In this document: piece after piece, positions 7,401-16,900 of the stretch | How the letters are laid out: every line of letters starts with the position of its first letter | Numbering within the stretch: position 1 is the first letter of the stretch | IMG/VR virus record: IMGVR_UViG_3300031951_000667 | Span: 1-34,240 of that record | DNA: 34,240 bases | Source of the DNA: a virus | Strand: one strand, 5' to 3' | Made by a program: the position numbers and the translations under genes | The notes under the pieces: generated by a model | Seen by the model: the letters and a program-made list of their open reading frames with translations, nothing else | Database searches by the model: none | What the model was told of the DNA's origin: nothing

Positions 7401-9299
7401 ATGAAAACACATTGGGTAATGGACTATGAAACTCTTAGTAATTGTTTCATAGCAGTATTTGAAGATATTAAATCTGATGACCGGGAAATTTTTGTAGTTC
7501 ATGAGTCTAGAAATGACACTGAAGAACTAGTAAACTTTCTAAATAGGAACAAAACCTTTAATGAATGGCATGTCAGCTTTAATGGTCTTGGCTTTGATAG
7601 TCAAATCACTGAATATATATTAAGAAAACAGAATGATCTGTGCAGTATGTCTGCACAGGATGTTGCAGCTTATTTATATTCAAAAGCACAACAAATTATT
7701 AATAAACAAAACTCTGGTGAGTTTTTAGAATTTAGTCAAAAAGATCTCCAGATAAGACAGATTGATGTATTTAAACTTAATCATTGGGATAATCCAGCTA
7801 AGAGAAGTTCATTAAAATGGATTCAGTATACTATGGACTGGCACAACATTGTAGACATGCCAATTCATCATACTAGTCATATTGTTGCTCAGCAAATAGA
7901 ACCAATTATTAGGTATTGTATTAATGATGTCAAGTCTACTAAACAAATTATGCAACTTAGTAAAGGGCAGATTGATTTACGTAGATCTTTAACACAAGAA
8001 TATAATATTGATTTATTTTCAGCATCTGAACCTAGAATTTCTAAAGAATTATTTCTTCATTTTCTAAGTAACCAAACAGGAATAAAGAAATGGGACTTAA
8101 GAAACATGAGAACTTACAGACCTAAAATTACTGTTGCCGATATTATTCTGCCTTATATAAAGTTTGAAACAGCTACTTTTCAAAGATTGCTTAATAAATT
8201 TAATGAAGTAGTTATATTCCCAAATGAAACTAAAGGAGGTTTTAAGTATTCTGTACAGTATAAAGGTGTAAAAACTGACTTTGGTCTTGGTGGTGTGCAC
8301 GGTGCTAGAGAAAGTAAAGTGTATAAATCAAACTCTGATATGGTTATTATGACATCTGATGTTGTAAGTTTCTATCCTAATCTTGCTATAAGAAATAAAT
8401 GGGCTCCAGCTCATTTGCCGCAGCAAGAATTTTGTAATCTATATGAGTGGTTCTTTGAGGAAAGAAAGAAGATACCAAAGTCTGATCCTAAGAACTATGT
8501 ATATAAGATCATTCTAAATTCTACTTATGGTCTTAGCAATGATGAGAATAGTTTCTTGTATGACCCAGAGTTTACTATGAGAATTACCATCAATGGTCAG
8601 TTGAGTCTTACTATGTTGTATGAAATGATTTGTGAAGAGATTCCAAATGCAGTTCCATTAATGCAGAATACAGATGGTCTTGAAACTATGATTCCAAGAG
8701 AGTATCAAGATAAATATATGGAGATTTGCAAAAGATGGGAGCAGATAACTAATCTTGAACTTGAGCACGGCACATATAGTAAGATAGTTCTAGGTGATGT
8801 AAATAATTATATTGCTGTAACTGAAGATGGTAAGTCTAAATGTAAGGGTAGATTTGAGTATGATAATCTAGCTTTACATAAGAACAAAAGTTTTTTAATT
8901 ATTCCAAAAGCCTTACATGCATATTTTGTAAATGGTATTAAACCTGAAATATTTATAAAAGAAAATTTAAACATTTTTGATTTCTGTGGAGGAGTCAAGA
9001 TAAAAGGTGATTGGAGATTTACTGAACATAAAATAGAATTTGGAGAATATACAGAAACAAAACTTCAGGATACTATTAGGTATTTCATCTCTAAATCAGG
9101 TAGTAAGATTATCAAGAAACATAACACTGATGGCCGGGAAATACAAGTAGAAGCTGGAAGATGGTTACAAACTCTATATACCAACCATCATGATAATCCA
9201 TTTTCTGAATATGATTTAAATTATGATTATTATCTAGAGAAGATTAGAAAAGAAATAGAATCTCTAGAGCCAAATACAAATCAATTAAGTTTATTTTAA
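7401..9299 (+). CDS. Family B DNA polymerase with 3'-5' exonuclease
   Basis: The protein has 632 residues. The proofreading domain is visible: Exo I with Asp8/Glu10 (MDYETL), Exo II at Asp66 (NGLGFDS) and Exo III Tyr172/Asp176 (YCINDVKS). The polymerase domain shows motif A DVVSFYPNL (Asp320), motif B K369-x3-NSTYG377 and motif C NTDG, with Asp425 in place of the usual DTD first aspartate. A GLGGVHG segment just before motif A is common in phage family B enzymes. At 632 residues it is shorter than most cellular family B enzymes. Crassvirales groups use either family A or family B replicases, so this fits. It replicates the phage genome in the host cytoplasm. The following gene starts 2 nt after its stop. 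Confidence 0.92.
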   Translation: MKTHWVMDYETLSNCFIAVFEDIKSDDREIFVVHESRNDTEELVNFLNRNKTFNEWHVSFNGLGFDSQITEYILRKQNDLCSMSAQDVAAYLYSKAQQIINKQNSGEFLEFSQKDLQIRQIDVFKLNHWDNPAKRSSLKWIQYTMDWHNIVDMPIHHTSHIVAQQIEPIIRYCINDVKSTKQIMQLSKGQIDLRRSLTQEYNIDLFSASEPRISKELFLHFLSNQTGIKKWDLRNMRTYRPKITVADIILPYIKFETATFQRLLNKFNEVVIFPNETKGGFKYSVQYKGVKTDFGLGGVHGARESKVYKSNSDMVIMTSDVVSFYPNLAIRNKWAPAHLPQQEFCNLYEWFFEERKKIPKSDPKNYVYKIILNSTYGLSNDENSFLYDPEFTMRITINGQLSLTMLYEMICEEIPNAVPLMQNTDGLETMIPREYQDKYMEICKRWEQITNLELEHGTYSKIVLGDVNNYIAVTEDGKSKCKGRFEYDNLALHKNKSFLIIPKALHAYFVNGIKPEIFIKENLNIFDFCGGVKIKGDWRFTEHKIEFGEYTETKLQDTIRYFISKSGSKIIKKHNTDGREIQVEAGRWLQTLYTNHHDNPFSEYDLNYDYYLEKIRKEIESLEPNTNQLSLF

Positions 9300-9301
9300 T
9301 T

Positions 9302-10507
9302 ATGCCAAAGAAAATTCAAAACACAACAAAGGCACATTTAGTAAGTGTGCCTCTACCAAATCATGGTGCTAGTTATACTGTAATTAGTCATCAATTTGTT
9401 ATTGATTATGCTTATCAAGCCCTTGCTAATGCAGGGTTTGGGATTGTAGATGAAGAGTACAGATGTACTGCTGATGGACAAATTGCTCAGGGAGTTTACA
9501 AACTAAACTTTAATAATGATCCTGAGTTGTCAATGATGTTTGCTTGGACAAACAGTTATAATAAACAAGTAAAGTTTAAATGTGTAGTTGGTGCATATAT
9601 AAATAATAGTGGTTCTGTCATGATCTCTGGAGAAGTTGGAAGCTGGGTTAGAAAACATACAGGTACTGCAGATACAGAAGTCAAAGCTACTATTGATGAT
9701 TACATTACTAATGCATATATGTATTATACTCAGTTATGCTCTGATAAAGCTGTAATGGAAACTATCTCTTTAAATAGAAGGAGACAATCACAGCTGTTAG
9801 GGGTACTATTTGCCGAGTATGAAATACTTACTACAGAACAAGCTAGTGTTGTAAGAGATCAAATGAAGAAGCCTTATCATGTATTTGCTAATACAGATAG
9901 TTTATGGGCATTCTATAACTATGTAACCAATGCATTACAGTCATCACATCCTAAGACTTGGATGGAAGACCAAAGAATCTTGCATTATTTCATAGGAACA
10001 ATCTGTGACTTTAGTGCACCAGTTAGTCAACCAGTTCAAGCTGTTAGTGCACCAGTAGAAGATCCTTTATATGTAGATCCAGCACAAACAAATATTCTTG
10101 ATCAAATTGCAGAAGTTGAATCAGAAGTGGTGCAAGATGAGACTATCTGTGCAGATGATCTACACCGATCAGAAGAAATCATTGAAGACACAAATGAACC
10201 TGAGATACTTCCATTTGATATAGATGAGGATGATGATGCTGTGTTAGATCAATTACTAGTTCCAATTGAAAGGGAAATTGAGGAAGAAAAATCTGAGGAC
10301 ATTTTTCCCCAAGATAAAATTGTTCAATATACAGATCCTGTAGGTAATGTATTTGAGGCACCAGTTGTTATAGATACAATTGATCTTAATGAAACTACTA
10401 AAGCTTCTGTTGTAGTAGTTGAAAATAGTGAAGATACAGATCTAGATTTTGATCTAGATTTTAATGAAACAGAAACTGGAACAGAGGATGTTCCAGATTT
10501 CTTTTGA
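9302..10507 (+). CDS. DUF932-like protein with SSB-like acidic tail
   Basis: The protein has 401 residues. The N-terminal 240 residues resemble DUF932 phage/plasmid proteins: an early HQFVIDYAYQALANAGFGIV helix (about 31-50), an AWTNSYNK segment with a following VVGAYI strand, and a later W-x-x-Q-x-x-LHYF ending. From about residue 245 the chain is disordered-looking and very acidic, with DFDLDFNETE near the end, and it finishes EDVPDFF. Such acidic tips closed by Pro/Phe are typical of bacterial SSB, and acidic-Phe ends occur in T7-type SSB. The gene begins 2 nt after the DNA polymerase gene, so it may be the phage's single-strand-binding or polymerase-partner protein. DUF932 similarity is moderate; the SSB-like role is inference. 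Confidence 0.75.
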   Translation: MPKKIQNTTKAHLVSVPLPNHGASYTVISHQFVIDYAYQALANAGFGIVDEEYRCTADGQIAQGVYKLNFNNDPELSMMFAWTNSYNKQVKFKCVVGAYINNSGSVMISGEVGSWVRKHTGTADTEVKATIDDYITNAYMYYTQLCSDKAVMETISLNRRRQSQLLGVLFAEYEILTTEQASVVRDQMKKPYHVFANTDSLWAFYNYVTNALQSSHPKTWMEDQRILHYFIGTICDFSAPVSQPVQAVSAPVEDPLYVDPAQTNILDQIAEVESEVVQDETICADDLHRSEEIIEDTNEPEILPFDIDEDDDAVLDQLLVPIEREIEEEKSEDIFPQDKIVQYTDPVGNVFEAPVVIDTIDLNETTKASVVVVENSEDTDLDFDLDFNETETGTEDVPDFF

Positions 10508-10548
10508 CATCCTTGTTAGCATATAAGGATTTATTGATTTATCATCTA

Positions 10549-10579
10549 GGGGGTAGCTTCGGCTATCCCCTTTTTTTTT
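10549..10579 (+). terminator. Strong intrinsic terminator with UUCG tetraloop
   Basis: GGGGGTAGC (10549-10557) pairs with GCTATCCCC (10562-10570), with one G-U pair, across a TTCG loop, followed by nine T. It closes the polymerase/DUF932-like unit. The next ATG (10609) is 29 nt downstream of the T run. Confidence 0.92.
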
Positions 10580-10608
10580 ATTAACTTAGTTTTACAAAAA
10601 TAAAAGAC

Positions 10609-10782
10609 ATGCATCCAGTAGCATTTAAAAAAGCATTAATTGAAGCATACCTTGCAGGAGCAAGTAGTATGTATTGTGGTTGTTATGAAATGCAAACTAA
10701 GGCAAGTGCCAGAGAATGGTTTGATAATGAATATGGGGAACAAGAGTCAGAAGATTGTGACTGTTGTGAAGAAGATGAATAA
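10609..10782 (+). CDS. Small acidic cysteine-rich protein (57 aa)
   Basis: ATG at 10609 to TAA at 10780-10782 encodes 57 residues. The start MHPVAFKKALIEAYLAGA looks like an amphipathic helix. The protein contains Cys23-Gly-Cys25 and, at the acidic C-terminus, Cys50-Asp-Cys-Cys53 inside EDCDCCEEDE. Five cysteines in a short acidic protein suggest metal binding. It stands alone between two UUCG-loop terminators, which strongly argues that it is a real transcribed gene. No family is recognised. Expression needs either read-through or a promoter in the 29-nt leader. Confidence 0.7.
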   Translation: MHPVAFKKALIEAYLAGASSMYCGCYEMQTKASAREWFDNEYGEQESEDCDCCEEDE

Positions 10783-10786
10783 ATAA

Positions 10787-10814
10787 GGGGAGCCTTCGGG
10801 TTCCCCTTTTTTTT
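10787..10814 (+). terminator. Terminator at the convergence of the two arms (UUCG loop)
   Basis: GGGGAGCC (10787-10794) and GGTTCCCC (10799-10806) pair, with one G-U, across TTCG, followed by eight T. It ends the plus-strand arm. Read from the minus strand the same hairpin is followed by TTATTTATT, so it may also stop the minus-strand cluster, whose last gene ends at 10816. Confidence 0.92.
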
Positions 10815-10815
10815 C

Positions 10816-10956
10816 TCATCTACCTTGTGCTCTATAAGCTTTTTTGTAGTTTTTTGATCTTTTAGACTTAGAAGTTTTAGTTTTAGCATGTACACCTGGA
10901 CGGGTTACTTTTACTTTTCTATAAGTCCTTACTGTTCCTGTTGTTGCCTTTGCCAT
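10816..10956 (-). CDS. Small highly basic protein (46 aa), last gene of the giant cluster
   Basis: ATG at 10956 to TGA at 10816-10818 encodes 46 residues with 16 Lys/Arg and no Asp or Glu. It includes VKVTRPGVHAKTKTSKSK (about 15-32) and ends KKAYRAQGR. From memory, a protein with this RPGVHAKTKTSK pattern recurs in crAss-like and some other large phages, without a known function. It begins 6 nt after the stop of the 2540-residue protein and reads in the same direction, so it is co-expressed with the virion cluster. Its charge suggests DNA or RNA binding, for example as a packaged internal protein; that is inference. Confidence 0.8.
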   Translation of the reverse strand: MAKATTGTVRTYRKVKVTRPGVHAKTKTSKSKRSKNYKKAYRAQGR

Positions 10957-10962
10957 TATTTA

Positions 10963-13900
10963 TTATTTTAATTTACCTGCACTTTCAAATCCTTCTAATG
11001 CCTTATCTACTTGACCTGTGTTACCATTAATACCAACACTCTTAAGTAAGTGACCTATAACTTTTGGTGACCCCTCTTGTTGCCAGAAGTATTCACCCTC
11101 TTTTCTACTATAGTATGCTTTATCATTAAATGTAATTAGTTGGAATACATCTTCAAATATTTTAGCATATAAACTAATGGTATTTCCAAATGCAGATGTA
11201 GTTGTAGTAACCATTTTAATATAATCATCTGCTCCAAGGTTTACACCAGCAATTGTTGGTAGTGGAACAAATGCTGAAGTTTCAGCTTGTACACCTAATA
11301 ATAATAAAAGCATATGATTTTGAATAAATCCCCATGTTTTAAAGTCATCAGTAAATAAAGCTCCTGATCTTGCTCTAAGTTTATCAAATCTTTTCTTATC
11401 ATCTGGATCATAACCCCAAAGCATTGATGCAAGAAGAGCGGCAGTTATTATAAATAATCCTTCAGAAAGAGTTCTCATCAAATCTCTTTTTTGATCAAGT
11501 GGCATATAAGCCCAATACTTACCTTTACTTTTAATAAGTTCTTTCATTCCAAGATATGCATTTACATAAAAGCCCATAGTAGTTTTACCGGTCATCCAAT
11601 CATATCTTTTTTTCATTTTTGGTTTCCAGAACTTACCATCTTCTATTTCTACTGCAGCTCCCCATCTGTTTGTAAGCATTGGTATAAACCACTTTCTCAT
11701 GAATGTAAACATTCTATATGGTAAATACATATTACCTTCAGCTTGAGCAAACTTATCATATGAACCATACAATCTGTGAGATACACCCTGAAATTTATTT
11801 CTAAACTGTTTAAATTTCTCAGATTTAGCAATTATAATTTCTTTACCTTCTTCAAATTCTATAGCACTAACAACTTTATTTCTTTGCTGAAGTTCTTCAA
11901 CAGTAACACCATACATTTGAGCAATTTCTTCAAGTGTTTGACCTTTAACATACTCATGATATACTGTTCTATTATACCATGCTGGATCAACACCTGGTTT
12001 TAATTCAGCTATACCAGTATCTTTATTAAGTTGCCATGCATCTTTATAGTTAATAGTGATAGTCTTACCATTAGAAAGTCTTTGCTCTACTTTTTCAGCA
12101 TTTAAAAATGCACCAAAAAGTTGTAAAGCTGCTTCCATTTCAGCATTTTTTCTAATGTTGTACATCCACTCTCCATTCATAAGATCCTTTGACATGTTTC
12201 TAGAGACAGATCTTCCAAAGTCATCTTCAAATTTAAAGGCTGCATCAAACATTTCAATTATCTGAGATGATAATGCAGGAACACCTTTTGTATATACACT
12301 CTTAGCTACCCACTCTAACATAGCTGGAGTAGCCCATAGTTTACCTTTTCCTAAATCTTTTACAGTAATAAATCCACCACCAGCTGATTCAATAATATTT
12401 TGTACTATCTGACCATATCTGTTTTTTAAATCTGAAGGTAAGTTTACTGCTAGTGAAGCTCTTGATGATAGCTTTTGTAGTTTGCCAATAAATTTATCTA
12501 AGTAGACAGAGCTTCCCTCACCGCTATATTGTTTACCATAGTATTCTCTTTCAATAAGAGATCTTACTTGGCCGGCTCTATTATTAGTAGCACCCGGTTT
12601 TACAGTATGAGTAAGTTTACCTTTTATCCTATTTATAGTTTTACTATAAGTGTTAGGAGTCTTTGGTGCATTAGCTGGATCCTCTAATGTATCTAGTATA
12701 GAATTAACAAGAGGAAGAGTTTGTAATAATTGTGACTGTTGTTCAAGAGATAGTAAATACTTAAACATTCCTCTAACAACATCTGGATCAGTATTATCTA
12801 TATCTAGATTATATAATCCAGTTACCGGAATATATGAAACTTCTTCAGAATTTAAATCAGTATTTACAAGTCTATACTCTTGAAGATTATTATCTCTTTC
12901 ATAGTTGTGTTCTAATTCAACTTCATCTACAGACTTACCCCAAGCATCTCTTATTGACTGACCAATACCTTTTTTAATCTGAGAATATCTTTCACCTAAT
13001 TTACCAGCTTGTAATCTAGATAGGTTATCTCTTAATACATAGCGTGGCATATCTAGATATAACTTAGACTTATTAGACTTATCTTCTTGAAATGAAAGAT
13101 GAGCTTCTTTCATTACCTCAAGGAGTTGGAATCTTACACTATTTGGTTGATCCTTAAGCCTCATGTAATCCTTGTTAATGTATCTATCATCTTTAGCAGA
13201 ATTAGGATCATTTACATTAGTAAATAATCTTGGAAGATATTGACCTTTATTGTCAATGTGTACACCAACTTGTAATTCTACTTCACCTGTCTGAGGATTG
13301 TAACCTGTTCTATATTTATCTTTTATTCTATAAATAGAGTGTCTAGCATTAGGTAAACCATTAAAGGTTTCTTCTTCTCCTGTTAGCTCATTAAGCAATA
13401 CAGTTTTTTCATAGTACTCTGGATTCTTTGGAACAGACAAAGAATTGGCCATAGTTCTTTCATACTTGACTTCAATTTTTCTAGTCTTTCTATTTTTAAC
13501 CTTTCTAGAAACGTGATTAACTCTAAACCAATCTACTAGTTTCCCATCTTTTTCTAATAGGGCTTTCATTTCATCACTGTTGATGAAATTAGTTGCATCT
13601 TCAACATTAATTGGTGCAACATTTAATCTCTGCAAATGCTCATTTAATGCATCAACATAATATTCAGTAGGTATCTTTTGAGTTAATGAAGATAAGTCAG
13701 CATAAATACTTTGCATAAGAGCCACTTCACCTACAGATAAACCAGTCTTAGCTTGTTTTTCCAACAATGTTCTATATCTTAACTTTTGTTCTGGTGTTAG
13801 TTTTGCTGGATCTTTTTTACTTATAGCAATATATAAATCAAGTTCTTCAGACTCATCTCTAGAAAGTCCAGTTTTAGTATCAAATTTAGCTTTGTAATCA

Positions 13901-16900
13901 ATAATTTTTTGATTAAGCTCTTTAATTGTTTTTAACTTATCTACACCTAACTCTTCTGGAATAGGTTGACCCTGCTCATCTTTATAAGCATACATTAAGT
14001 TATAGATTTCACTATAGGCATTGCTGATATCAAAATCTTCTTCTATTACAGTATTAACTTTTGATTGTAAAGCTTTAAGTTTAGTAATCAAGTCTTTTCT
14101 AGAATTATAAAAGTCTTCAGTATAAGCAACTCTTAAATTTTGCTTTACCCATTCTTTTTTAGCTTCTTCTATTTCTTCAGGAGTAGCTCCTTCTTGATCC
14201 TTTAAACTTAAAAATTCATTAAATGCAGTTTGTAAAGAGCCAGCTCTTGGGATAAACTCATAATAGTCACCGGTACTTTCTCTATGTTCAAGAAGTATTC
14301 TAGTAATAGTTAAGTCATAAATACCATTGATTGGATCATCTACTTTATCACTACCATCAGCATACTTTAATGAATACAAATTTTTGTAATCTTGCCAAAG
14401 TGACTGAAGTGTAGAATATTTTTGAAATCTTTCTAGCTCATCTGTTAACTCATTTGATTCATTGTTATATGCATCAAGAGCCATTTTTCTTGCAAGCCAT
14501 GCCATCTTTCCTATATCACCATACTTATCAAACACACTATCTTTTTGATAGACTTCTTGAATGTACTCATCATGCATATAGTCTCTTTTAAAAGCTCTAT
14601 ATTCATCAACAGCAGTTCTAATTTTTTCTTGATCTTCAGATGACCATGCCTCATCAATTTTATATTCAAGTAAATCCTGAACATATCTCCAACCATTTCC
14701 AAACTCATTCAAAAAAGTTAATATTTCTTTTTCAACTGGCTTTTTTGTTTTAGGATCTACATAAAGTATTTTATCCTTAAACATTAATAAGTCTACTAAT
14801 TGCCTTGTTTTTAAAGTACTATAACCTATTTTTTCTAAAAGTGGTTGAAGCTTTTTTCTAAATTGATATGACTTTTCCAGGGCCCTGTTATTAGCTTCAG
14901 TTATCTGATCATTAATAAAAATAGCTAATCCACCTACTATAGGGTCATTACTAGAAGTATAGCTCTCAAAGAATCTGTTAAACCAACTTACATCTTTTAA
15001 TTTACCTGACAGACCATCAGTAATTGTATCTTGATTTAGCAAAAACTCTTTATAGTCATCAATAAATTTCTTAATGTATTTAGATTCAATTCCTTTCTTT
15101 TCATACTTTGCATACAACTCATCTAAATCTTGATCTGTAAATGATTGTTTGATAACACCATTGTATAATTCTTCAATCTCCGAAACAGATAGTTTATTAG
15201 TTAATGCATTTTTTAAATTATTTCCAAGTTCTTGCATTAGGAAATCATTCATATACCCAGTGACTTCTACATAAAAGTTGACACTGTTTTCTTGATAGAT
15301 ATCTCTAATTTTTTTGTCTGCTCTGAGTAAATTATTCTTTGTCTCATTAATGAGATCTGTTAGTTCATTTGGTTGAGTAACATCAAAATCATCTTGCTCA
15401 ATTAAGAATTCATCAAATGTGTTAAACATATCATTCCATGATCTAATTGAGCTTCTATATAAAAAGAGAAGAGCTACAGCATCCCTAGAGTTAAACTCTT
15501 TTGTTTTCTGCATTCTATTTAGATCACTAAATATATTCTGAGAAATATTATTGACTACAGCAACACTATTAATAAAACTTCTAGCTCTGTTAGTAAGATC
15601 TTGAGTTCTTGCTCTTTCAGCTTCAACTGTATTTTTGATTATCTCATCAACAGATAGGTCTTCATAGTTAGTTATTGTTTGAAAGCCAGCTAAACTTCTT
15701 TTTATTCTTGGCAATAGTTCTTTAGTACCTTTTACAAATAATGCTTCTTTAAGCATTTTCTGATACAAAGGTGATCTAGTTTTAAAGTTTATTGCCTTTT
15801 CATAAATTAATTGATTAGTAGCAAACAAGTCATTTATAGATTCTTGAATTTTATCAGCCTTAACATCTTTTACAAGTCTGTTAGCCATGTCTTTAATTTC
15901 CCTAGCAAAAGCTACTATGTCTTCATTTTTTATGGCTTCAACATTATACTCAAAAGTATCTGTCAATAACATTTCTGCTAACTTATCTATCTTTGTATTT
16001 ACATTAATGTCAGCTACCTTTACTTTAGAGCCAAAAATCTTTTTAAGTAAGTCTTTTAATACACTTAATAATTTACCTATAAATGACTCAAATCCTTCTG
16101 ATTCAATTTGATTAGTTACCTGATTAGCTGCTTTTCTTTGTAAAGCATATGCTAAAGTTTCCTCCATAAAGAGGGGATTAAGTTGCCTTTCCCCATTTGC
16201 ATCTATAGTATACTCAGGTAATTCTGGATAGTTTTTTATAACATGATCTCTTATTATCTGACCTTCAGTAGTTGCCATCAAACTATTATAGAGATTGGTA
16301 AATAGAGTTTTGTTTTCTCTATAGATTGCTCTCAATAGTGGGTGGGATAATTCATGGAGTACTGTATCAAAATTTACATTGTCTCCTACTATGTATACAG
16401 CTCCTCCAAAAAAGAATGCTGGTTCTCCATTATATTTTTTCTTTCTTGATTCAAGAATTTGTCTAGCTTCTTGCTCAGTTACATACATATACTGAACACC
16501 TAATGATTCAGCAATTTTTTGTCCTAATGCATCTGCAGCTTCTTTTGCTCTCTCATTATTTATTTTTCCTTCATCAACTGTTAAATCACTTTTGTCAGGC
16601 ATATTTGTAAAATGATCATCTGCAAAAGTAAAATATCTAAAACCTCTATTAGTAAATTTATATTTGTCTTCAAAGAAAGGTTGGAAGTATATAAGATCTG
16701 TTAAGTCTTTACCTCTACCCATGTTTATTTTTGCTTCAAAGATTTGTTTCCAGTCTTTATAGTACTGATCAAATATTTCTGGATAATTTCCTTCTTGGGT
16801 TCTTAAAAAGAAATCAAGTACATATCTCTTAGGTCTAGTAACCATATTGGGAACAATTTTTCCCCCATAACTTGCTAATCCATCTTGTACAGTTTCTGTT

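Noticed and set aside
10683-10895. 70-codon minus-strand frame crossing the convergence terminators
   Set aside because: It runs through two real small genes and the hairpin in another frame; the 46-codon basic gene explains the minus-strand coding here.
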